Source: Phaeosaccion multiseriatum
Taxonomy: Eukaryota; Ochrophyta, other classes
Assembly (NCBI GenBank): GCA_965112735.1
Contig: OZ218956.1
Span: 434,001 to 498,000, forward strand
Length of the DNA stretch: 64,000 nucleotides
Reading direction: 5' to 3'
The translations under genes and the position numbers were made by a program. The stretch's first letter is position 1; the number at the start of each line of letters is the position of its first letter. Below, one piece after another: positions 41,363-51,826 of this stretch. The notes below the pieces were generated by a model, which was not told the DNA's origin, did not search any database, and saw only the letters and a program-made list of their open reading frames with translations.

Positions 41363-42511
41363 GTGTGTTGCCCTTGTTGGGCTCGCTTTGAACGTGTCCG
41401 TCCACATGTGCGCGCTCTTGTTCCATTCCCTCTTCATCGCTCCACGCGTCGCAGGTGAGCAGCACTGTGCTGAATGAGGTCGAGCAAGCGGTTGACGGAA
41501 GCACCGCCTCCTCCTCCACCTCACGCTACTACTTGCGCTTCTACCCCGTCACCGACGAAGCGGCAACAGGGGCGGGAGCAGGGGGAGGGGAAGGAGGAGA
41601 AGGAGGAGGAGAAGGAGGAGGAGGAGGAGAAGGAGGAGGAGCGGCAGGAGGAGGAGCAGCAGCAGCGGCGGCGGCAGGGGGGGGCGGCGGGCGAGGAGGA
41701 GGAGACACACACTTCAGGGGGCTGCTGAAGAGGATCGACGACGGAGATGCACAAGAGAGGGAGAGGGAGGCGGAGGAGACGCAGGGCGGAGACGGAGCAG
41801 TGCAGGCGATGTTGAGCAAGCTGACGGCTACCCCGCAGGGCGGAGACGGAGCAGTGCAGGCGATGTTGAGCAAGCTGACGGCTACCCCCGGCCCCACGCT
41901 GGCTGCTCCCAATCTGCTGCCGATGGCCAATCCTACCCTTGCGCCGGGGAGTCTCGCGAGGGTTAAGGAGGAGGACCCGGCATCCGCGTCGGGCTTCACC
42001 ACGACCTCTAGGTGTGTGTTGTCTGTTCATTCTTTGTGTGTGTGTGGGGGGGGGTGCCTTTTTTTTCGAGTCTGGAGATGGTGGGGGACGTAACGGGTAA
42101 CACATGAAGCTTCTCGATCCATGGGCTCGTCTGAGCTTCCCCTTACTCTCCCTCCCGTTCTTGTTCGAATCGACTCACTCTCTTTTTTTCTTTCTCACTC
42201 TGTGCTTCCTCGTGCGCTTGCTGCGCAATGTCTTCCATTGCAGCTGCAGCCTCAGCGACAGCTCTCGCTTCGACGACGCCACTGGGGGCTTCACAACCCA
42301 GCCAAGTGACGCAGACGAAGAGGACCCAAGCGAGAGAGCCGGGCTGGGGGGAGCTGCGGGAGGGGCAGAGAAGAAAGCGGACGCCACTGCTTCTCGAGTA
42401 CGCGCACCAACAGTGGCGACGACGGCAGCAGGAGCGCGCGGAGGGCGGGGCGGGAGGAAGAAGGAGGTCGTGGGTGCTTCACCTCAGCGCAAGGCGGGCA
42501 GCGGGCAGTAG
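38022..42511 (+). CDS. Stramenopile-type bZIP transcription factor
   Basis: Eight exons: 38022-38440, 38820-38880, 39516-39608, 39775-40362, 40674-40856, 41015-41221, 41455-42011 and 42244-42511, encoding 791 residues. An acidic, Gly-rich N-terminus with a KKRKR nuclear signal leads into the basic region KQNRDRNREHARNTRLRKKKYVEDLKDQ (Asn and Arg contacts in place, residues 133-160). A zipper helix follows to about 191. Downstream blocks ILEAFLEYRG...KWETVLEPGF and ARFRFSLSGKLFSNGE...VNITFDVNAAMGQL resemble, from memory, a C-terminal module seen in heterokont bZIP proteins. Low-complexity Ala, Gly and Glu tracts interrupt it. The C-terminal region carries two tandem 18-residue copies of QGGDGAVQAMLSKLTATP. 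DNA target and regulator role are unknown. Confidence 0.85.
38557..38990. repeat. TATG-type microsatellites in bZIP introns 1 and 2
   Basis: TATG units occupy 38557-38610 in intron 1. GTAT/GTAG units occupy 38881-38985, starting at the donor of exon 2 (GTATGTATGTAGG). Confidence 0.85.
41782..41889 (+). repeat. 54-bp tandem duplication in bZIP exon 7
   Basis: Two adjacent, apparently identical 54-bp units (41782-41835 and 41836-41889) encode the same 18 residues in frame. The lack of divergence suggests a recent event. Confidence 0.9.
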
Positions 42512-43553
42512 GAGGAGGAAAAGGGCTCAAGTAACTGTCGGGCGGGGCTGAGTGTGCGGCGCTGTCCATGGGAGATGGGAGGGCGGTGTGGCTGTGCCCA
42601 CCCCGCTTGACACTTGTCGCACTTTTGACATCGTCACACTTGACACTGGAAACTGCATGTATGATAGACTTGGGGTTTTTTTTGCGGCGGAAACTGTCGC
42701 CACGAAGGGAAGGCGCGAGTGGATGGGGGCCTTCTCTTTGCGATCCTTGCTCTTCGTAAAGGGGACTTGGAACGGACGCCACGGCTCGCCGATGCTGGGC
42801 GATGCCGGAAGAAGGTGGGACGGACGGAGGGAGGGAGGGAGGGAGGGAGGGAGGTAGGCACCATGGACGGGTTTGGAGGGCGTCTCTTTTTGGGGCGGTC
42901 GCAAGCTGCGTCTACTCTCCACGTTGTCGCTGAGCGACGAAGGAGGGGAGTGGAGCGAGTGGTAAGGCCGTTTCTCAATGGGACGGAAGGAGGGAGGATT
43001 GGGTAGGAGGGGAGACGAATATACACATACAAGCGCACAGGCCTAGGGGGAGAATACGAGGCTGGCGGTGGTGAGCTTTAGTGGCTCCTGTTGGGGAGTG
43101 GATGGGCAGGGCTTATGGAGGGACGGGGTGGAACTAAGGGTAGTGCGTAGGTACACAAAGTACGACGTAGAGGACAAGCACACGGGAGGTGGAACTGGAA
43201 CTGGACACTGACTGCACCCTCACCTGCTCGGCAAAGGGTACGAAGCGAGCAGGCTGATAGGGAAGGGGTCTGTTTGGTTGCTGGGGTGGGTGGGCAAGTA
43301 AGGCAGTAGAAAGGGCGAGGGTCGCGAGGAGTGTGCTCTCCACCCCTGGGAAGAAACAGTGGGGCTTGGGGCAATGCTTTTTTTGGAAGTAGCAAAGGTG
43401 TGTGTGTGTATGTATGACAACACGCGCACGAAGTTCGAAGGAGACTCATATTTTACACACATGTTGTAGGCCCGAAGGGGCGAGACAGAGCAAAGACATT
43501 AGGCGAGTAGCTTAGGCTAGTAGCTAAGGAAGGAAGGAAACTAGAGAGGGGGC

Positions 43554-43589
<36 letters not shown>

Positions 43590-43813
43590 ATGGGCCTCGG
43601 CGTACCGCGCGCGCAGTAGGATAGGATAGGATAGTAAGCGGCTGTAGCACGAGTGTGTCGTTCGTTCTCCCATTGGGGGCCCGTACGCACTCTTGGAATC
43701 TCTTATTTAGCTCTACACTTGCGGTGCGGGTATATAAATAAAGCTAGGTAACACTCCTCGCGTCAAGTCAGGCCATGAGACCATTGGTCGCTTTCACTGT
43801 AGGGCCATCACCG
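42512..43813. other. Convergent intergenic region, no gene recognised
   Basis: Contains a short GGGA tract (42828-42855), a GA tract (43555-43583) and the 3'UTRs of the bZIP and FAD-oxidoreductase genes. Bases 43757-43813 are homologous to the end of the inverted pseudogene copy. Open frames are short and repeat-derived. Confidence 0.5.
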
Positions 43814-45710
43814 TCACCCCCCAGCACCTCCGCTGCTGGGCCCGCTATCGTCAGCAGCAGCAGCAGCACCACCACCACCACCACCAGCATCATCATCGCC
43901 AACAGCGGCGGTCTTGCTTTCTGCTTTGTCTTCTGCTACCACCGGTACGACCGCACTCCCGGCCCCCACGCCTTGCGGAGTAGTGGCAGCAACCGTTGCA
44001 GTGTCGTCGTGCTTGTCGTCGGCCTCCACTTGGACTACAACCCCTCGCCCACCCCCACTCGGGGGCGGGGCGTCCTTCTCACACATGGCCTTGAGGAGCT
44101 TGTCGTTGTAGGCCACAACGTCCAGCACGCTCTCAAAGCACACGGAGCTCCCTATCCAGAACGTGCGGTTCTGAATGAATGGGTGAGTGAGTGCGCGCAA
44201 CCGTGGGTGAGGGAGGGAATGAGTGAGTGAGTGAGTGAGTGAGTGAGTGAGTGAGTGAGTGAGTGAGTGAGTGACGCACCTTGCCCTGGAGACGCAGGAT
44301 CTTCCAAGGGTTGCCTTTCTTCAGGCCCTTGGCGGTGAAGCGGGGCATGTAGGACCAGGGCTGCTGCTCGAGCACTTTCACGCCCGTCTCCCCCACGCCC
44401 TCCAGGTCCTTCAGCAGCTGGTCCTTCAGCCTGTCGCCATCGGCGTCCTGCAGCGCGCGACCTAGATACTGATACGCTACTCTGTACTCTGGGTCCTGCG
44501 TGCCTGCGTCTTTGCCCTGCACGGCCAGTCTGCTATTGCGGTGCAGATACATCCTGCCCTCCACCCCGGGACCGTCTCTCGCCTCGTCAGGTCGCATCCT
44601 CGCCGGCCACAGCTCCACGGCATGCTCGTGCTCCACCGGCGAGGCTTGGTACAAGGTGGTTGACAGCACCGATGACTCGTAGTCCGCAAAGACCAGCTCC
44701 TCCTCGTCGGTGAGGTCCGCCACGGTGTTGAGATAGCGAGAGAGGTCGATGGCCATGATCAGGCGGTCGCAGGTCACCGTCTCTAGGCGACCGTTCTTGA
44801 GGTACACCACCTTCGGCTTTCCGTTACGCTTGCCGAGGTTCCTGTTGGCCGATGCCACCCGCGCCCCAGTGATAACGTTGAAGGAGCCATCCACACTGGC
44901 CTTGAGCTGGGCCGCCACCATGGCCTCCCACAGGCTCTGATAGCCCTTGCTGAGCACAGTCACGCCGCTCTCACCCTTGAGAATCTGGCCCACGAGGCCC
45001 GACAAGAGGTCGGGATGTATCCACCACAGCATGTACAGCGCAGGCAGGTCCTCCAGCACACCGTATCCCTGCGCTTGCTGTGCGTAGCGGAGCAGGCCCT
45101 CCAGCACCAGAAGGTTGTTCTTCTCCAGGTACTCGAACGCGCTCATGTCGATCTTTTTGAATTTCTTGGGCTTGGGTGGTACTCCGTACAGGTGGTACTC
45201 TCCAAACTGCTGCTGGTGCAGTTTTCGGTAGTGGTCGATCCCAGAGAGGATTCTCCCGCATTGGAGGAAGTCTGGGCAGCAGCTCATGCAGCGCTTGGGC
45301 AGCTCAGATGACTCCTCGGCCTTGGCGTACACCCAGTCGCCGAACTCCTGTCCATTGGTAAAGTCCTCGTCGTTCCCCCCCTTCAAGTCCGATCCGAACA
45401 CCTTTCTCACCCCTTCTCCTCCCAGCGGCAGCTCCACATTATCGCTATCGTACTTCCGCAACAGTTCCCTGATGGGCCCGTAGAGCTTATGTAGATAGCA
45501 GGTTCCCAGCTCGTGCCGAACCCCGTCCGGGCCTTGCCTGGTCATCGACTTGCCACCCACCCTCTCCTCCGCCTCGATGAGAGTCACCTTCTTCAGCCCC
45601 ATCTGCGCGAGCGAGACGGCCATATGCACCCCTGCAGGCCCACCCCCCACCACAACCACCTCTTTGGTCTTGTCCAAGTAGCATTTTGACTGCCTCTTGA
45701 GCACACCCAT
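43814..45710 (-). CDS. FAD-dependent amine-oxidase-like flavoprotein, copy 1 (intron-poor)
   Basis: Two exons, 44280-45710 and 43814-44170, encode 595 residues. The N-terminal Rossmann motif [20 protein letters not shown], followed by LIEAEERVGGKS, is the dinucleotide-binding fold of FAD amine oxidases and desaturase-like flavoproteins. Further blocks are [59 protein letters not shown] and a C-terminal [16 protein letters not shown], which likely completes the FAD site. Substrate unknown. The single intron holds a GAGT/TCAC microsatellite that starts beside the donor. The last 70 residues are Asp/Ala/Gly-rich with a GTT/GGT-derived tract. No targeting signal is obvious. It has one intron where the downstream paralogue has eleven. 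Confidence 0.85.
44218..44274. repeat. GAGT tetranucleotide tract in intron of FAD copy 1
   Basis: About 14 units fill most of the only intron of the gene. The corresponding tract in the inverted pseudogene copy (46866-47081) is about four times longer. Confidence 0.9.
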
Positions 45711-46007
45711 CTTGCTGGAGCAAGGGCGGTGAGAGAGAACGAACAGAGGGCTTCGCCGTTACCCGCTGTCCGCCGTCGGAGATTTTTTCTCGCCCCAACA
45801 CACAAACACGAAACCCCCCCTTTCTTTCTTTGGTGATGCCTCGCCTCCCCCCTATTCACCTTCCTCTTCCGAGGGCGCCCAAGTCCGAAGCACCACCTTC
45901 TACAATTGTAAAGCATCATAAAGTGATACCCCCCCCCCCCCATTTTTCCTTCCCCTTAAGGGATAATACTCGTGGTTGAGGAGAGGCAAGCGCCCCTGCC
46001 CAGCAAG
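45711..46007. other. Spacer between the inverted FAD-gene copies
   Basis: About 270 bp of apparently single-copy sequence separates the two head-to-head arms. Homology between arms starts at about CAGCAAGATGGGT (46001 on the plus strand; the matching complement is near 45720). It is the presumed promoter of copy 1. Confidence 0.5.
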
Positions 46008-47658
46008 ATGGGTCTGGCTGTTCAACAAGAGGAAGTCAAAATGCAAAATGCTTGGACAAGAAAAAGTCGGAGTCGCAGGGGTGATATGGCCGTCTCGCTC
46101 GCGCAGATGGGGCTGAAGAAGGTGACTCTCATCGAGGCGGAGGCGAGGGTGGGCGGCAAGTCGACGACCACGCAACGCCCGCACGGGGTGAGAGCGGCGT
46201 GACTGTGCTTAGCAAGGGCTATCAGAGCCTGTGGGAGGCCATGGTGGCGGCCCAGTTCAAGGCCAGGAATACTGCGGCGCGGGTGGCATCGGCCAAGAGG
46301 AACCTCGGCACGCGCAAGGAAGGCCCAAGGTGGTGTACCTCAAGTACGGTCGCCTAGAGACGGTGACCTGCGACCGCCTGATCATGGCCATCGACCTCTC
46401 TCGCTATCTCAACACCGTGGCGGACCTCACCGACGAGGAGGAGCTGGTCTTTTGCGGACTACGAGTCATCGGTGCTGTCAACCACCTTGTACCAAGCCTC
46501 GCCGGTGGAGCACGAGCATGCCGTGGAGCTGTGGCCGGCGACGATGCGACCCGACGAGGCGAGAGACGGTCCCGGGGTGGAGGGCAGGATGTATCTGCAC
46601 CGCAATAGCAGACTGGCCGTGCAGGGCAAAGACGCAGGCACGCAGGACCCAGAGTACAGAGTAGCGTATCAGTATCTAGGTCGCGCGCTGCAGGACGCCG
46701 ACGGCGACAGGCTGAAGGACCAGCTGCTGAAGGACCTGGAGGGCGTGGGGGAGACGGGCGTGAAAGTGCTCGAGCAGCAGCCCTGGTCCTACATGCCCCG
46801 CTTCACCGTCAAGGGCCTGAAGAAAGGCAACCCTTGGAAGATCCTGCGTCTCCAGGGCAAGGTGCGTCACTCACTCATGCACTCACTCATGCACTCACTC
46901 ACTCACTCACTCACTCACTCACTCACTCACTCACTCACTCACTCACTCACTCACTCACTCACTCACTCACTCACTCACTCACTCACTCACTCACTCACTC
47001 ACTCACTCACTCACTCACTCACTCACTCACTCACTCACTCACTCACTCACTCACTCACTCACTCACTCACTCACTCACTCATTCCCTCCCTCACCCACGG
47101 TGGCGCGCACTCACTCACCCATTCATTCAGAACCGCACGTTCTGGATAGGGAGCTCTGTGTGCTTTGAGAGCGTGCTGGACGTTGTGGCCTACAACGACA
47201 AGCTCCTCAAGGCCATGTGTGAGAAGGACGCCCCGTTCCCGAGTGGGGGTGGGCGAGGGGTGGTAGTCCAAGTGGAGGCCGACGACAAGCACACGGACAC
47301 CGTTCCACTTGCTACCACACCCCCCTCCCCCGATATTCACACGGACACAGCTGCGAGTGCTCCCACTACTCGGCACGGCGTTGAAGCGGAGAGCGTGGCA
47401 GCACCAGTGGAAACAGAACATCATCTTCACGCGGAGACTGCTACGATCCCTGCCACTGCTCTGCACGTCGTGGGGGTGGGGAGTGGATCAGCACCGGCGG
47501 GAGCAGAGGATGGAAGAAGCAGAAGACAAGCCGGCCGATGTTAGCATTTCATCTACTGCTACTGCTGCTGCTGCTGGTGGTGGTCGTGCTGCTAGTGCTG
47601 GTGCTGTGGAGGACAAAAGCAAAAGACAAGGCGGTCGATGTTAGCATTTCATCTACTG

Positions 47659-47697
<39 letters not shown>

Positions 47698-47872
47698 CTA
47701 GTGCGGCTGCTGTGGAGGACAAAGCAGAAGACGGAGCGCCCGCTGTTGGCGATGAGGATGCTGGTGGTGGTGGTGGTGCTGCTGCTGACGATAGCGGGCC
47801 CAGCAGCGGAGGTGCTGGGGGGGGCGGTGCTGGCCCTACAGGGGAAGCGACCAATGGTCTCACGGCCTGACT
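46008..47872 (+). pseudogene. Inverted, decayed duplicate of the FAD-oxidoreductase gene
   Basis: The sequence matches copy 1 in reverse orientation. The 5' part is damaged: the segment encoding about 180 residues after the Rossmann helix is missing at 46189-46196, another 20-25 bp are lost near 46270, and an extra T at about 46450 (four T instead of three) shifts the frame. A TGA follows soon after the large deletion (near 46199). From 46472 to the first intron the match to copy 1 is almost perfect, with only a couple of residue changes (WPATMRP, RFTVKGL). The intron repeat has expanded to about 215 bp. The last-exon region is extended by tandem copies of a Ser/Thr/Ala-coding unit of about 100 bp (47537 and 47638). 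Whether the intact 3' half is still transcribed is unknown. Confidence 0.8.
46866..47081. repeat. Expanded ACTC tetranucleotide tract in pseudogene intron
   Basis: About 54 units, nearly pure. It creates long Thr-His-Ser-Leu frames that fuse the pseudogene exons in one reading frame; these are artefacts. Confidence 0.95.
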
Positions 47873-48085
47873 TGACTCAGCGATGGGGATGACTGAATCT
47901 ACACCTATCGTAATATTATGTAGCCAGTATGTATATACCTTTGGTACTAAAAATTATAAAAATAAAGAACTTCGCGAATCGACCCAAGCAGCAGGCATCA
48001 GCAGGCTTACATGAAAGCCCAAGCTGCCAGCAAGCCTGCCGGCCAGATCCCAAGATCCGATGGGCTGGAAGGTTGACAGGCTCGA

Positions 48086-48485
48086 TCAGACAACGGGCAG
48101 CCTAGTCTCGACGTATGGCTCCAGCTCTGCGGCTGGCGGGCCAGCGAGTCCGCCCCCCTTGGGTGGACCTACCCCCTTCTCCCGCATTGCCTCGAAGAGC
48201 TTGTTGTTATACGCCACCACGTCCAGGACTGAGTCGAAGCACACCGAGCTTCCAATCCAGAACGTGCTACGGTTTTGGACGTGGACGTGGACGTGGGCGT
48301 GTGCGTGTGCGTGTGCGTTGGCGTGGGCGTGCGCGTGAGTGGCAAATGCAAGTTGTTGTGGAGATTGAGGGGAGGGAGGGGCGAGGCCGGGGTAGAGGGA
48401 AGCAGGCGGTCAGTCAGGGGGGCAAAGCACAGCTGAGCAAAGAGGGAGAACAAAGCGGGGAGTCGTGCCCGCAAGCACACACCCG

Positions 48486-48562
<77 letters not shown>

Positions 48563-51500
48563 ACACACACATCAGGCGCGATAGAGAGCTGCAGGCAGGG
48601 CAAGCGACTGTGACGCCTCTCGCTCTCTCTCCTTCTCTCTATACTTCTGTCTCCCTCCCTCTCTCTCTCTCTCTCCCTCTCTCCCCCTCTCCTTCCCTCT
48701 CCCCTCCGATCTCCATCTGATGAGGGCCCATTCATTGACTTACTCATTCTTGCCCTGCATGGCGAGGATGTTCCACACATTGAGGTCCTGCAGCGCCCCC
48801 TGTGTGAAGATGGGCATGTGCGGCCACGGCTTTTGGAGGAGCACCTTCTCGCCAGCAGGGAGGGAAGGCAAGGATTGCATAGGTCAGGGGCAGGGGCGAG
48901 CAACGAGAGGGGCGCTCTGGGGGGAGAATGCCTCCCTCCCCTGCGGGTGACTGACATCCACTGCCATCTTCGCTGGCTTGCGACACACAACAACAAAAAC
49001 ACGTGTGCCATCTCCCACCCCCACCATCCATTGGCTGCCATCCCCCACCCCCACCCCCACCCCCACCCACCTTGACGTCTCCCTCGCCGACTTGGTCTAA
49101 ATCCTTGAGGAGCTGCTTCTGCAGGGCGTCAGGATCGTCCGTCTTGAGGGGCCGCTTCAGGTACTGGTACGCCACTCGCTGCTCACGGGCAGGGGGGGTC
49201 GAGTCTGTGGGGTTGAGGGCCAGCCTGGAGTTACGGTGCGCGTACATCCTTCCCTCCACGCCGAAACCGTCACGCTCCTCACTGGGACGCATTCTGCCCA
49301 GCCACAGCTCCAGCGCCTGGGGGGGATGGCAGTGGATGGTAGTGAGAGAGATGGCGGGGTGGGTGAGGGCGAGACCGTGCCTGCATGCACAACGACAGAG
49401 AGAAAGAGGAAGAGAGAGGAAGAGAGACAGATAAAGGGAGAAAGAGAGAGAGGGAGAGATCGAGCCAGAGGGACAAAGAGAGAGGGAAAGATGGAGAGAG
49501 AGAGGAAGAAAGAGAGAAAGAGAGAGAGGGAGAGAGGGAGGGGGAGGAGACTACTCACGTGCTCTTTGTCCATGGGGTTTGCCTCGTACAAGGTGGTGGC
49601 CAGAACACCCGGAGCGTAGCCCGAGAAGACGTCCCTAGAGGAGGGGAGGGGAGGCGAGGGGAGGGGAGTGGAGGGGGTGTGGAGGAGGTGGGTGGTCAGT
49701 GGAGTCAAGTGGTTGGTGGGCAGTGGAGGGTCATGCTTAGAGTCAGGGGATTGGGGCTGCGTAAGGAGGGGAGGGAAGGGGAGTGGGTAGGTTGGGAGGG
49801 TAAGCAGTGCCAGGCATGAGGACGAGGGACTTTGCCCTGTGGGGCACGCATGGGGGTGAGTGAAACTTGCGCCCCCCTTGCCGGTGAGGGTCGGTGAGGC
49901 AGAAAGGAGGCAGTGACAGTTACACATCAATTTGGAGGTGAAGGTGAGGTCAGGTGAGGCATAGCATGGGGGTGAGTGAGTGAGTGAGTGAGACACTTAC
50001 GTCTCCTTGGAGGTGAGGTCGTGGACGAGGTGCTTGCAGCGCGACATGTCAAGGGCCATGACGATCTTGCTGCACGAGATTTTCACCACTGCATCGTTCT
50101 TCACGTATGTCACCTGCAGGGGAGGAGGAGAGGGGAGGAGTGGGGTAGCGGTAGTGTGGGAGTAAAGAGGGCAGCGGGGGTCAAGGGGAGGAGTAAGTAA
50201 GCCAGTTGGGGGGCGAAGGAGTGGTGTTGTGGGGGAGTGTAGGGGACGAGTGAGAGAGAAGTGTAGCGGAAAGAGTAGGTAGGGCAGTGGGAGGGGGGGA
50301 GGAGTGGGGGAGGAGACGGTGCAGGGTAGGGGGGGGGGAGGAGAGGAGTATGTTGTGCAGCAGCAGCGCAGCAACAGCGCAGCATCAGCACCAGTTCTTG
50401 ATACAGCAATCTGAGTTTCGGTTCATGGTTCGAAGGAGAGGAATGGCAAGAGTGAGAGCAAGAGCACACCCTACGGGAGCAGCCCTCATCCAACAGCCGA
50501 CCAGCCGACCAACCAGAGAGCCCACCTATGAACCAAACGACCAACCAACCAATCAGCCAACTAAACAACTAACCAACCAACCAATCAGCCCACTAAACAA
50601 CTAACCAGCAACCGATGAACCGACCGACCAACAAAACCAACCAACTAACCAACCACCCGACGGACCGACCGATCAACTTACCAACCAACCAACCAACCAA
50701 CCAACCAACCAACCAACCAACCAACCAACCAACCAACCAACTAACCAACCACCCGACTGACCGACCGATCAACTTACCAACCAACCAACCAACCAACCAA
50801 CCAACCAACCAACCAACCAACCAACCAACCAACCAACCACTCAAACAACCAACCAACCACACACACCTCCGGCTTCTTACTGCTCATCCTGCTCATATGC
50901 CTGTCCACTTTAGACACGACGGCCCCTGTGACGACATTGAACTTGGAGCCGCTCTTCTCCTGCTGAGCGATGACCATGTTCTGCGGGAGATGGGAGGGGG
51001 AGGGAGGAGAGGGGAGGGCGAGGGGAGTAAAGGGAGGCGAGGTGTAGGGGGACGGGGGGGGGTAAGGAGAGGGGAGAGGGAGGGAAGGGGGGGGGGCAGC
51101 ATATACACGAGGAGAAGCGGGGAGGAGAAGCGAGAGTACGTCGCGACCGCAAAGGAGCGCCCCTGATGAGCTGACGGATCTGACTGATCTGACTGATCCT
51201 GACTGATCTGACTGATCTGACTGATCTGACTGATCTGACTGATCTGACTGAGCTGACTGATCTGACTGATCTGACTGATCTGACTGATCTGACTGATCTG
51301 ACTGATCTGACTGAGCTGACTGATCTGACTGATCTGACTGATCTGACTGATCTGACTGAGCTGACTGATCTGACTGATCTGACTGATCTGACTGATCTGA
51401 CTGATCCTGACTGATCTGACTGATCTGACTGATCTGACTGATCTGACTGATCTGACTGAGCTGACTGATCTGACTGATCTGACTGAGCTGACTGATCTGA

Positions 51501-51777
51501 CTGATCTGACTGAGCTGACTGATCCTGACTGATCCTGTTATACATGTCTCTGATGAGCTGATTGATCTGACTGATCTGACTGATCTGACTGATCTGACTG
51601 ATCTGACTGATCTGACTGATCTGACTGATCTGACTGATCCTGTTATACATGTCTCTCTGTCTCTCTGTCTCTGATGAGCTGACTGATCTGCCTGTCTCTC
51701 TGTCTGTCTGTGTGTCGCTGATAAATGTCTGTCTGTCTATCTGCCCCTGATGAGCTGACTGATCTGTCTGTCTACCG

Positions 51778-51826
<49 letters not shown>

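Noticed and set aside
46834-47544. Apparent fusion protein with a Thr-His-Ser-Leu domain
   Set aside because: The ACTC tract is the expanded intron of the FAD pseudogene. The matching region in copy 1 is bounded by good splice sites.
51176-51640. CRISPR-like regular repeat array
   Set aside because: The units are 9 bp and directly adjacent with no unique spacers, and the region is a eukaryotic intron. It is a minisatellite.
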